15,695 nt of DNA from positions 1 through 15,695 of the forward strand of contig JBFWTJ010000065.1 in NCBI GenBank assembly GCA_050247895.1, given 5' to 3'. A program made the translations under genes and the position numbers. Position 1 is the first letter of the stretch; each line of letters begins with the position of its first letter. Origin of the DNA: CAVPEW01 sp050247895 (GTDB taxonomy: Bacteria; Actinomycetota; Acidimicrobiia; Acidimicrobiales; VFJN01). The notes under the pieces were generated by a model. The model searched no databases. It was not told where the DNA came from and saw only the letters and a list, made by a program, of their open reading frames with translations. Shown one piece after another: positions 1 to 6,501 of this stretch.

Positions 1-299
1 GCGGCGACCTGGCCCGCGGCCTGGTCGACCCCCTCGACCTCGGCCACCGCGTCGACGACGGACTCGTCGAAGCGGTCCCGCAGGGTGCCGCTGAACTGGG
101 ACTCGAACAGCGTGGGCCCGCGGACCTCGGCGTCGACGCCCTGGTTCACGTCGGCGAACAGGTCGGTGAAGGCCCGGTCCAGGGTGTCGGTCAGCACGAG
201 CGTGCCGGCCATGAAGGCGACGCCGAGCAGGATCGACGCCGCGGTGGACAGCAGCCGGCGCTTGTGCGACCAGATGTTGCGGAACGTGACCTTGAGCAC
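1..299 (-). CDS. ABC transporter permease, FtsX/MacB type (N-terminal part)
   Basis: Only the first 99 or so codons are inside the window; the gene continues past base 1. The translation opens with a short basic cytoplasmic segment (LKVTFRNIWSHKRRLL), then one hydrophobic helix (residues about 17-40), then a soluble extracytoplasmic stretch. This is the layout of the MacB periplasmic-core/FtsX permease family. The GTG start at 299 lies one base after the stop of the ATPase gene, so the two are one operon and probably translationally coupled. Together they should form an efflux-type or lipoprotein-release-type ABC transporter (the LolCDE/MacB superfamily) in the cytoplasmic membrane. The substrate cannot be read from the sequence. 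The family call rests on topology, N-terminal motif and ATPase partner. Confidence 0.85.
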   Translation of the reverse strand, partial: MLKVTFRNIWSHKRRLLSTAASILLGVAFMAGTLVLTDTLDRAFTDLFADVNQGVDAEVRGPTLFESQFSGTLRDRFDESVVDAVAEVEGVDQAAGQVA

Positions 300-300
300 G

Positions 301-1056
301 TCAGTCCCCGAAGTTCTTCATCCGGTCGATGACCTGCTCGGCCGCGGGGTCCGACATCTCGTCGACGATCCTGCCGTCGGCCAGGAACAGGACCCGCCCG
401 GCGTAGGAGGCGGCCACGGGGTCGTGGGTGACCATGACGATGGTCTGGCCGAGGCCGGCCACGGCGTGGGCCATGAAGTCGAGGATCTCGGCGCCGGTGC
501 GCGAGTCGAGGTTCCCGGTCGGCTCGTCGGCGAAGATGATCGACGGTTGGGAGGCCAGCGCCCGGGCCACCGCGACCCGCTGCTGCTGGCCGCCGGACAG
601 CTCGCTGGGTCGGTGGGCGAGCCGGTCGCCCAGCCCCACGGTCTTGACGACCGAGTCGAGCCAGGCCTGGTCGGGGGACCGGCCGGCGAGGTCGAGCGGG
701 AGCGTGATGTTCTCGATCGCGCTCAGCGTGGGGACGAGGTTGAAGGACTGGAAGACGAAGCCGACCCGGTCGCGGCGGAGCCGGGTCAGGTCACGGTCGT
801 CGAGGTCGCCGAGGCGGGTGTCGCCGATGTAGACGGACCCGGCGGTGAGCGAGTCGAGCCCGGCGACGCAGTGCATGAGGGTGGACTTGCCCGAGCCTGA
901 AGGCCCCATGATGGCGGTGAACTGGCCGGCGGCGAAGTCGACGGTCACCCCGTCGAGGGCCCGGACCGTGGTGTCGCCCGAGCCGTAGACCTTCTGGGCG
1001 TCGACGGCGCGGGCCGCGGCGGTCGGTGCCGGGGACGGGTTCGTGGTCGCGCTCAT
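301..1056 (-). CDS. ABC transporter ATP-binding protein (LolD/MacB family)
   Basis: This 251-aa nucleotide-binding subunit energises the adjacent FtsX-like permease. All ABC ATPase motifs are present: Walker A GPSGSGKST (51-59), Q-loop Gln103, signature LSGGQQQR (153-160), Walker B IIFADE (173-178), D-loop region GNLDS (181-185) and switch His211. The LFQSFNL-type Q-loop (here VFQSFNL) and the FADEPTGNLD string are typical of the LolD/MacB/FtsE-like subfamily. The first 20 or so residues are Ala/Pro/Thr-rich and probably disordered. There is no Shine-Dalgarno sequence. A TACCGT box ends 7 nt before the ATG, which suggests a leaderless mRNA. The permease starts one base after the TGA stop. Confidence 0.95.
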   Translation of the reverse strand: MSATTNPSPAPTAAARAVDAQKVYGSGDTTVRALDGVTVDFAAGQFTAIMGPSGSGKSTLMHCVAGLDSLTAGSVYIGDTRLGDLDDRDLTRLRRDRVGFVFQSFNLVPTLSAIENITLPLDLAGRSPDQAWLDSVVKTVGLGDRLAHRPSELSGGQQQRVAVARALASQPSIIFADEPTGNLDSRTGAEILDFMAHAVAGLGQTIVMVTHDPVAASYAGRVLFLADGRIVDEMSDPAAEQVIDRMKNFGD

Positions 1057-1063
1057 CGACCCG

Positions 1064-1069
1064 ACGGTA
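1064..1069 (-). promoter_or_regulatory. Putative -10 box of a leaderless promoter for the ABC operon
   Basis: Read on the minus strand this is TACCGT, matching TANNNT, and ends 7 nt before the ATG at 1056. Transcription would start at or next to the start codon. No convincing -35 is visible. Confidence 0.5.
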
Positions 1070-1143
1070 GGCGCTGGGCGGTACGGACCGGGAGCAGCTT
1101 CGCGTTCCGGACGGCCACCGAGGTCGCATCGCGAGCCCGGACG

Positions 1144-1180
1144 CGCCGGTGGCCCGGGCGCTCGGCCCGGGCCACCGGCG
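1144..1180 (-). terminator. Perfect 16-bp hairpin downstream of the peroxiredoxin gene
   Basis: Bases 1144-1159 and 1165-1180 are exact reverse complements (16 bp, GC-rich) around a 5-nt loop (1160-1164). On the minus strand the hairpin begins 17 nt after the TAG stop of the peroxiredoxin gene. No U-tract follows, so it is not a classical intrinsic terminator; actinobacterial terminators often lack the U-tract. It would also shield the ABC operon, which reads in the same direction just beyond. Confidence 0.65.
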
Positions 1181-1197
1181 TGCCGATCAGGGCCGGA

Positions 1198-1839
1198 CTA
1201 GGGCTGCTTGGTCGTGCGCAGGTAGGGCTTGTGGGTCTCGAAGCCGGCGGGGAAGCGCTCCTTGGCGTCGTCGTCGGAGACCGCGGCGGCGATGATCACG
1301 TCGTCGCCCTGCTTCCAGTCGGCCGGGGTGGCCACCGGGTGCTGGGCCGACAGCTGGAGGGAGTCGACCACCCGCAGGATCTCGTCGAAGTTCCGGCCCA
1401 CCGCGGCGGGGTAGGTGAGCGAGAGCTTCACCTTGTTGTCGGGCCCGATCACGTAGACGGAGCGGACCGTGAGCACCTCGGACAGCTCGGTGCCCGCGGT
1501 GGCCGGGAGCATGTCGTAGGTCTCGGCGATCTGGTGGTCGGTGTCGGCGATGAGGGGGAAGTTCACGGCGTTGCCGGTCACGTCGGCGATGTCCGAGGCC
1601 CAGTCGCCGTGCTTGTCGAGCGGGTCGACCGACAGGCCGATGACCTTGACGCCCCGCCTGTCGAACTCGGGCTTGAGCCCGGCCACCCGGCCCAGCTCGG
1701 TGGTGCAGACCGGCGTGAAGTCCTTGGGGTGGGAGAACAGGATGGCCCACGAGTCGCCCTTCCACTGGTGGAAGTCGATCGTGCCCTCGGTGGTCTCGGC
1801 GGTGAAGTTCGGGGCCTCGTCGTTGAGTCTCACGGCCAT
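1198..1839 (-). CDS. 1-Cys peroxiredoxin (Prx6-type)
   Basis: This 213-aa thiol peroxidase would reduce H2O2 and organic or lipid hydroperoxides in the cytosol. The AhpC/TSA core carries the active-site string KDFTPVCTTE with peroxidatic Cys45; Thr42 and the downstream Arg in AAVGRNFDEI complete the usual catalytic set. Cys45 is the only cysteine, and the C-terminal extension with HPVATPADWKQGDD is typical of the 1-Cys Prx6 group. No resolving cysteine exists, so an external thiol must recycle it. I chose the ATG at 1839 because AGGAGG lies 5 nt upstream and homology begins there. A longer in-frame reading to 1971 would run through the divergent promoter. The gene stands alone and ends in TAG, the only TAG used as a normal stop here. 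Confidence 0.95.
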   Translation of the reverse strand: MAVRLNDEAPNFTAETTEGTIDFHQWKGDSWAILFSHPKDFTPVCTTELGRVAGLKPEFDRRGVKVIGLSVDPLDKHGDWASDIADVTGNAVNFPLIADTDHQIAETYDMLPATAGTELSEVLTVRSVYVIGPDNKVKLSLTYPAAVGRNFDEILRVVDSLQLSAQHPVATPADWKQGDDVIIAAAVSDDDAKERFPAGFETHKPYLRTTKQP

Positions 1840-1844
1840 GGCTG

Positions 1845-1850
1845 CCTCCT
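1845..1850 (-). promoter_or_regulatory. Ribosome binding site of the peroxiredoxin gene
   Basis: AGGAGG on the minus strand, 5 nt before the ATG at 1839. It is a perfect Shine-Dalgarno core and it decides the start over the longer in-frame reading. It stands out because most first genes in this window have none. Confidence 0.85.
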
Positions 1851-1882
1851 GTTGACGTCGTGCGTTCTGCGATGCGGGTGGC

Positions 1883-1888
1883 ACCCTA
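1883..1888 (-). promoter_or_regulatory. Possible -10 box of the peroxiredoxin promoter
   Basis: TAGGGT on the minus strand, about 43 nt before the ATG, would give a leader of about 35-40 nt carrying the AGGAGG. The -35 side is weak (TCGACT with a long spacer). No other good candidate is visible in 1840-1973 on this strand. Confidence 0.3.
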
Positions 1889-1933
1889 CCGCCCCGGCCC
1901 GGCCGATAGTCGAGTGACGTGGTCGGATTTAGG

Positions 1934-1949
1934 GCTTGACGGATCAAGC
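1934..1949. promoter_or_regulatory. Second inverted repeat over the -35 box
   Basis: GCTTGACGGATCAAGC is a 6-4-6 inverted repeat enclosing the -35 hexamer TTGACG. Its half-sites differ from those of the operator at 1953-1970, so it may bind a different protein or be incidental. Its centre (1941.5) lies 20 bp, about two helical turns, from the other centre (1961.5). Confidence 0.4.
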
Positions 1950-1965
1950 ATGTGCTAACTAGAGT
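1936..1965 (+). promoter_or_regulatory. Leaderless promoter of the small phasin/HBHA-like gene
   Basis: TTGACG (1936-1941) and TAGAGT (1960-1965) are separated by 18 bp, and the ATG begins 8 nt after the -10 box. Transcription is therefore expected to begin at or next to the ATG at 1974, with no room for a Shine-Dalgarno sequence. It is the only promoter in the window with both hexamers close to the actinobacterial housekeeping consensus. Confidence 0.6.
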
Positions 1966-1970
1966 TAGCA
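1953..1970. promoter_or_regulatory. Palindromic operator over the -10 box
   Basis: TGCTAACTAGAGTTAGCA is a perfect 8-2-8 inverted repeat. It covers the -10 hexamer and ends 3 nt before the ATG. It is AT-rich in a very GC-rich region, as expected for a dimeric repressor site. The XRE regulator encoded at 2283-2639 is the obvious candidate ligand, by proximity only. A second palindrome (1934-1949) lies exactly 20 bp upstream, centre to centre. Confidence 0.6.
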
Positions 1971-1973
1971 ACC

Positions 1974-2282
1974 ATGACCAGCAAGATCCTGGACGTCATC
2001 GTCGGCCTCGAGGACAAGGCCCTCGGCCTGGCCCGTGCCGCCTCCGAGCCCGTCGTGGGCACCGTCGGCAAGGGCGTCCGCCTCGTCGGCGGCCGCATCG
2101 GCCCGCTCACCTACCCGCCGTTGCTGCCCACCCCGCTCGAGGTCGTCGACGCGCAGGCGGCCTTCGCCCGCAAGGTCGTCGAGGCCAACGCCTCGGTGGC
2201 CCGCGAGGTCCTCGAGGCCGTGGCCCCCGTCGCCGGCTACGCCAGCCCGGTCAAGAAGGGCGCCAAGGCCAAGGCCGCCTGA
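1974..2282 (+). CDS. Small helical phasin/HBHA-like protein
   Basis: This 102-aa protein has no cysteine, no signal peptide and no clear membrane helix. It has an amphipathic N-terminal half (residues about 5-43), a Pro-rich hinge TYPPLLPTPLE (46-56), a second amphipathic helix containing VVDAQAAFARKVVEANASVA, and a short Lys/Ala tail (KKGAKAKAA). The helix resembles phasin-type repeats, and the tail is a miniature of the Lys/Ala/Pro tail of mycobacterial HBHA. In mycobacteria and rhodococci an HBHA-like or lipid-droplet protein (Rv0475, MLDS) sits next to an XRE regulator (Rv0474, MLDSR). Here a similar regulator is the convergent neighbour. A role in coating lipid or polyester granules, or linking them to DNA, is an inference. 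The ATG at 1974 is supported by the leaderless promoter. Confidence 0.6.
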   Translation: MTSKILDVIVGLEDKALGLARAASEPVVGTVGKGVRLVGGRIGPLTYPPLLPTPLEVVDAQAAFARKVVEANASVAREVLEAVAPVAGYASPVKKGAKAKAA

Positions 2283-2639
2283 TCAGGCCAAGAAGCTGCG
2301 GTACACCGAGAGGAGCGCCTCCCGCTGCTCGTCGGTCAGCGCGGGATCGGCCCGCACCGCCTCCTCCACGGTGGTCACCGGGGCGCCGTCGGGGTCCCGC
2401 TCCAGCAGGCCGGCCTGCACCAGCAGCGTCTCGGCCGACAGGTTCAGCGCGCCGGCGATGGCCTTGAGCACCCGGACCGACGGCTCGTGCAGGCCCCTCT
2501 CGATCTGGGACAGGTAGGGGTTCGAGACGTTCGCCCGGGCGGCCAGCTCCCGCAGGGACAGCTCGGCCCGGGTCCGGCGGTCGCGGATGAAGCGGCCCAG
2601 CACCTCCAACTGGCCTCGGCCCGGCTGGTCCGCGGCCAC
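2283..2639 (-). CDS. XRE-family transcriptional regulator (Rv0474/MLDSR-like)
   Basis: This 118-aa DNA-binding protein has a Cro/cI-type helix-turn-helix at residues about 16-73. It contains LSLRELAARANVSNPYLSQI followed by ERGLHEPS, where the SNPYLSQIERG string is the recognition helix. The C-terminal part (about 75-118) is a short acidic helical segment ending in EALLSVYRSFLA; as I recall, the regulator beside HBHA in mycobacteria has a similar ending. The GTG start at 2639 follows the CDF gene stop by 4 nt, with a GGGGGAG sequence upstream, so the two are co-transcribed. Its stop abuts the stop of the small helical gene exactly (TGATCA). It probably binds the palindrome at 1953-1970; this is inferred from context. 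Confidence 0.85.
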   Translation of the reverse strand: MAADQPGRGQLEVLGRFIRDRRTRAELSLRELAARANVSNPYLSQIERGLHEPSVRVLKAIAGALNLSAETLLVQAGLLERDPDGAPVTTVEEAVRADPALTDEQREALLSVYRSFLA

Positions 2640-2643
2640 CGGC

Positions 2644-3660
2644 TCAGCTCCCCCAGGTGTCGGCCAGGCCGGGCAGATGCGACGACGCGGTCGCCGCGTC
2701 GTCGGGCCCCGGGCCGGCGCCGGGCACCGACGTGTGGAACACGTCGGGCTCCACGTAGATCAGCCGTGCCGCCGGCACGCCCCGCCGGACGCTGGCCTCC
2801 AGGCGGTTCACGGTCTCCGCGATGTCGTTCACGCTCAGTCCGGCGATGAACTCCACCTTCATGCCCACGAGCAGCTCGTCCGGGCCGATGTGCTGGGTGC
2901 GCAGGTGGATCAGCCGGTTGGCCGCCGGCTCGATGGCCACCGCCGAGCGGATGGCCTCGACGACCTTGGCATCGGCCGACTCGCCGATCAGCAGCGACTT
3001 CATCTCCACCGCGAGGACCACGGCGATCATCGTCAGCAGCACGCCGATGGCGAAGGTGCCGTAGCCGTCCCAGACGGCGTCGCCGGTGGCCTGGGAGACC
3101 AGCACCGCGGTGAAGGCGATGACCAGGCCGATCTGGGCCCCGGCGTCCTCGAGCAGGACCACCGGGAGCTCGGGGTTCTTGGACCGCCGGATGAACTGCC
3201 ACCAGCTGGCGTCGCCCTTGAGTGGGCGGGCCTCCCTCACCGCGGTCCGCAACGAGAACGCCTCGAGGACGATGGCCACGCCCAGGATCCACAGCGCCAC
3301 CGGGACCGACTCGATCTCGTGCGGGTGCCGGATCTTCTCGACGCCCTCGAACATGGCGAAGGCGCCACCGAGGCTGAACAGCACCAGCGCCACCATGAAC
3401 GCCCAGAAGTAGCGCTCGCGCCCGTAGCCGAAGGGGTGGGTCTCGTCGGCCTGCTTGCGGGCCCGGCGGCCGCCGAGCAGGAGCAGGGCCTGGTTGCCCG
3501 AGTCGGCCACCGAGTGGATGGCCTCGGCCAGCATCGAGGCGGAGCCGGTCAGCGCGAAGCCGACGAACTTGGCCACGGCGACGCCGGCGTTGGCCAACAG
3601 CGCCGCCACCACGGCCCTGGTGCCGTGACCGCCCCCCGCGCTGTGCCGTCCCTTCGCCAC
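2644..3660 (-). CDS. Cation diffusion facilitator (CDF) family metal transporter
   Basis: This 338-aa inner-membrane exporter of divalent cations (Zn, Fe, Mn or Co; the metal is not readable) would be driven by H+ exchange. About six helices precede a cytoplasmic C-terminal domain (about 220-310). The TM2 metal motif is intact as AEAIHSVADSGNQ, with His49 and Asp53. In TM5 Asp172 (LLEDAGAQIG) aligns with the canonical Asp, but the usual His four residues earlier appears to be Val168, with Glu171 adjacent. This pattern may place it in the branch that includes SLC30A9-like proteins rather than classical ZitB/YiiP. GTG start at 3660: TACCAT ends 6 nt upstream and there is no Shine-Dalgarno, so it is probably leaderless. 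The XRE regulator follows in the same operon. Confidence 0.9.
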   Translation of the reverse strand: MAKGRHSAGGGHGTRAVVAALLANAGVAVAKFVGFALTGSASMLAEAIHSVADSGNQALLLLGGRRARKQADETHPFGYGRERYFWAFMVALVLFSLGGAFAMFEGVEKIRHPHEIESVPVALWILGVAIVLEAFSLRTAVREARPLKGDASWWQFIRRSKNPELPVVLLEDAGAQIGLVIAFTAVLVSQATGDAVWDGYGTFAIGVLLTMIAVVLAVEMKSLLIGESADAKVVEAIRSAVAIEPAANRLIHLRTQHIGPDELLVGMKVEFIAGLSVNDIAETVNRLEASVRRGVPAARLIYVEPDVFHTSVPGAGPGPDDAATASSHLPGLADTWGS

Positions 3661-3666
3661 GCGCCG

Positions 3667-3672
3667 ATGGTA
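3667..3672 (-). promoter_or_regulatory. Putative -10 box of a leaderless promoter for the CDF-XRE operon
   Basis: Minus-strand TACCAT ends 6 nt before the GTG at 3660. No clear -35 is visible. Confidence 0.45.
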
Positions 3673-3710
3673 GAGGGTCGCCTGCGAGCGCCCGGGTCAT
3701 GTCGGACCGG

Positions 3711-3824
3711 CCCGCGGGCCGGCGATGCCCGGGTCCGCCGCGACCGGTCCCGGACCGGTGGGCTCGGCCCGCGGGCCGGCGATGCCCGGGTCCACCACGA
3801 CCCGTCCCGGACCGGCGGGCTCGG
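3711..3824. repeat. Intergenic 57-bp tandem repeat, two copies
   Basis: Units 3711-3767 and 3768-3824 differ at only a few positions. The 7 bases before unit 1 (GGACCGG) resemble the end of a further copy. Each unit starts with the palindrome CCCGCGGG within GGCCCGCGGGCC. Unit 1 also carries an 8-1-8 inverted repeat (3743-3759), degenerate in unit 2. The array begins 3 bp beyond the ATPase stop (3827) and may act as its transcription terminator. It can be read as an open frame on both strands, but no start site supports coding. Confidence 0.85.
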
Positions 3825-3826
3825 CC

Positions 3827-6487
3827 TCAGGCCGGTGCCGGCCGGGGGAACCAGACCAGGGCCAGCTCGGCCACCTTCACGTCGGAGCGCTCCAGGGGGA
3901 CCTCCAGGTCCTGCACCGCGGCGGCCTTGGCGTCCCACTCCGCGGCGATGGCGGCCAGCTCGTCGGCCAGGTCGGCTTCGAGGTCGGCCAGCGCCGTGGC
4001 CTTCTCCTCGGCCCGGTTGGACGCCACCTCGACCCGCTTGGACGCCTCGCCGGCCCGGCCCCGCCGGCGCATGGCCGACCCGATGCCGGTGGCGATGGAG
4101 CGGGCGCTCCGCCGGCCCCCCAGGATGGCGCCGAGCAGCTCGCCCGCGCCCGACACCAGCTCGTCGCTGCGCCGGCTGGTCTGTGCCGTGCGGGCCTGCT
4201 CGACGCGGTCCTGCGCCGCGGCCAGCGCGTCGCGGGCCCGGTCGATCCGCGCCGCGTACTTCTTGGTCAGCTTGGCCGTGGCCGCGTCGGCACCGTCGTC
4301 GGCCGCCGCCTCGCAGCGGGCCGCGAACTCCTCGTCCGCCTCGCCGGGCCGTCCGTAGAGCTTGAGCTCGGGGTTGTGCCGGATGACCACGGTGCGGGAC
4401 CGCACGAGGTGCTCGACGACGGCCTTGCCCAGCTCGTTGAAGTACGCCTTGGTCGAGATCCGCGCCTCGGACGGCGCCAGCGCGTAGGTGGCGCCCTCGG
4501 GCGGGGCGTCGGTGAAGTCGCGGGGATCGTGGTCGACCGGGACCAGCCGCTCCACGTCCGAGCTCGGGCCGAGGGGGACCAGCACCGCCTCGTAGCGCTC
4601 GGTGTGGCGCAGGTCGGCCGCGGTGTCGTCGAAGAGCAGGTCGACGGTGGCGGCCACGCCGGCCACCAGGTACCGGCTGGCTGGGTCGACGCCGACCTGC
4701 GCCGCCCAGGTGGCGGCCGGGTGGAGCCAGCGGACCGGGACGCCGTCGGCCACCGAGGGCGCCACCGGGCTGGCGTCGTCGGGCACCGCAGCGGGCGCGG
4801 GCGGCGGCGCGGCGGGAGGGGCCGCGGCCGGGGGAGCCGGAGCGGCCGGAGTGGCGGGGGCCACCGGGGTGGCCGGAGCGGCCGGAGCGGCGGAGGCAGC
4901 CGGGGCTCCTGGGGCCGACGCCGCGGCACCCGGGTCGACCACGGTCGGTTCCGGCGCACCCGCGGCCGGGGCCTCGCCACCGGAGGGAGCCGCTGCTGCT
5001 GGCGCCGGGTCCGCATCCGACGGGCCCGCCGGCGTGGCGACCGTCGCCGCGGCGCCCGCGGCCGCGCCCGTCGGGTCCGCGGTGGCCGGTGCGGTGCCCG
5101 CCGCGCTCGGGGCCGGCGCTCCGGCTGCACCGGTGCGTCCGGCCATCAGGGTCGAGATCTGGGCGCTGGTCAGCGGGCCCCGCAGGTAGGACATGGCCCA
5201 GCGGGTGGTGAACACCGACGGCTGGTCCGAGCCGGCCTGCTTGAGGACGAACTCGCGCTTGGCCAGGCCGCTGATCGTGGTCGACACGGCACCGACGTCG
5301 ACACCGCCCGACGCGGCCTTCAGGCCGTCGATCAACCGGGCCTTGTCCTGCTCGGTCTGGAGCCGCCCGACCATCCAGGTCCCGGCGTTGGAGATCGCCT
5401 TGTAGTCCACGTCCACCGGGTTCTGGGTGGCCAGCACGACGCCGACGCCGAAGGCCCGGGCCTGCTTGAGCAGCGTCAGGATCGGCTTCTTGGCCGGCGG
5501 AGCGCCGTTGGGTGGCACGTAGCCCATGACCTCGTCGAAGTACACGAGCGCCCGCAGGCGGTCGGTCCCGGGTTGCCGGCGCATCCAGGTGACCAGCTTC
5601 GACAGCACGAGGGTGACCACGAACTGGCGCTCCTGGTCGGACAGGTGGGCCAGCGACACGATGGCGCAGCCGGGGCGGTCGCCCGGGCGGAGCAGGGCGT
5701 CCAGGTCGACGGGCACGCCCTGGGTCCAGGCCGCGAAGGACGGCGAGGCCAGCAGGCCGTTGAGCCGCACGGCGAGCTTGGTGCGCTCGTCGGGCGGGAA
5801 GAACGCGTCCAGCTCGAACACGCCGAGCTTGCGCAGGGGCGGGGTCTGGACCTGGCCCACGAGCGTGGCCAGGTCCAGGTCGCGCCCCGCGGCCCAGGCC
5901 GAGGCGACGAGGTTCGACAGCAGGATGTGCTCCCGGCTGGCCAGCGGGTCGGCGTCGATCCCGACCAGGCCGAGCAGGCCCGACACGAAGCCCTCGACCT
6001 CGTCGGCCACCACCTCGGCCCCGGTCCCCTCGCCCGGCCGGCGCAGCGCGCCGACGACGTCGAGGGCCACGCCCGAGCTGCTGCCCGGCGTGTAGACGGT
6101 GAACTCGGCCGCGTCGCGCAACGCCTGGATCCGCTCGGGGCCGATGCCCCACCCCTCCAGCCCCGACCGCCACGAGTCGGCCGCCCCGGCGCCGTCGCCG
6201 CCCTCGACCCACGGTGCGAACGACGCCGCGTCCAGCGCGGGGAACGTCAGCAGCAGGTTGCCGAGGTCCCCCTTGGGATCCAGGATCAGGGTCGGCACGC
6301 CGGCGAGCAGCGCCTCCTCGAGCATGACGACCCCGAGGCCCGTCTTGCCCGAACCCGTCATGCCCACGATGACCCCGTGGGTGGTCAGGTCGGCTGCCTT
6401 CAGCAGGACCGGCTCGCCGGTGCGCTCGTGGGCTGCAGGGTCGACCCGCTCGCCGAGGTAGAGGTGCCCGCTCGGTACGTCGATCAC
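3827..6487 (-). CDS. HerA/DUF853-like P-loop ATPase with Ala/Pro linker and coiled-coil C-terminal domain
   Basis: This 886-aa protein has three parts. (1) A HerA/FtsK-superfamily ATPase (about 1-450): Walker A GMTGSGKT (42-49), LILDPKGDLGN (67-77), Walker B LVYFDE (314-319) and sensor-like ATQNP (353-357), the pattern of DUF853 ATPases such as YjgR. (2) A low-complexity Ala/Pro/Gly linker (about 451-585). (3) A domain I do not recognise (about 586-720), then a long charged helical region (about 735-865) with coiled-coil character. HerA-like ATPases pump DNA or work with nucleases; no nuclease partner is adjacent. The reading frame stays open to 7153, but the GTG at 6487 is chosen because homology starts there, TACCTT lies 8 nt upstream, and anything longer would cover the NUDIX gene. 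Family members such as YjgR are about 500 aa, so the C-terminal half is extra. Confidence 0.85.
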   Translation of the reverse strand: MIDVPSGHLYLGERVDPAAHERTGEPVLLKAADLTTHGVIVGMTGSGKTGLGVVMLEEALLAGVPTLILDPKGDLGNLLLTFPALDAASFAPWVEGGDGAGAADSWRSGLEGWGIGPERIQALRDAAEFTVYTPGSSSGVALDVVGALRRPGEGTGAEVVADEVEGFVSGLLGLVGIDADPLASREHILLSNLVASAWAAGRDLDLATLVGQVQTPPLRKLGVFELDAFFPPDERTKLAVRLNGLLASPSFAAWTQGVPVDLDALLRPGDRPGCAIVSLAHLSDQERQFVVTLVLSKLVTWMRRQPGTDRLRALVYFDEVMGYVPPNGAPPAKKPILTLLKQARAFGVGVVLATQNPVDVDYKAISNAGTWMVGRLQTEQDKARLIDGLKAASGGVDVGAVSTTISGLAKREFVLKQAGSDQPSVFTTRWAMSYLRGPLTSAQISTLMAGRTGAAGAPAPSAAGTAPATADPTGAAAGAAATVATPAGPSDADPAPAAAAPSGGEAPAAGAPEPTVVDPGAAASAPGAPAASAAPAAPATPVAPATPAAPAPPAAAPPAAPPPAPAAVPDDASPVAPSVADGVPVRWLHPAATWAAQVGVDPASRYLVAGVAATVDLLFDDTAADLRHTERYEAVLVPLGPSSDVERLVPVDHDPRDFTDAPPEGATYALAPSEARISTKAYFNELGKAVVEHLVRSRTVVIRHNPELKLYGRPGEADEEFAARCEAAADDGADAATAKLTKKYAARIDRARDALAAAQDRVEQARTAQTSRRSDELVSGAGELLGAILGGRRSARSIATGIGSAMRRRGRAGEASKRVEVASNRAEEKATALADLEADLADELAAIAAEWDAKAAAVQDLEVPLERSDVKVAELALVWFPRPAPA

Positions 6488-6495
6488 GCCCGCGG

Positions 6496-6501
6496 AAGGT
6501 A
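6496..6501 (-). promoter_or_regulatory. Putative -10 box of a leaderless promoter for the HerA-like gene
   Basis: Minus-strand TACCTT ends 8 nt before the GTG at 6487. With the box at 6546-6551 it makes the 72-bp gap a compact divergent promoter region. Confidence 0.45.

Noticed and set aside
1840..1971. N-terminal extension of the peroxiredoxin to 1971
   Set aside because: The extension has no homology, crosses the divergent promoter palindromes, and the inner ATG has a perfect AGGAGG.
3699..3824. The 57-bp repeat as a coding repeat protein or a CRISPR array
   Set aside because: Two adjoining copies without spacers do not make a CRISPR, and neither strand has a plausible start or ribosome binding site for a protein.
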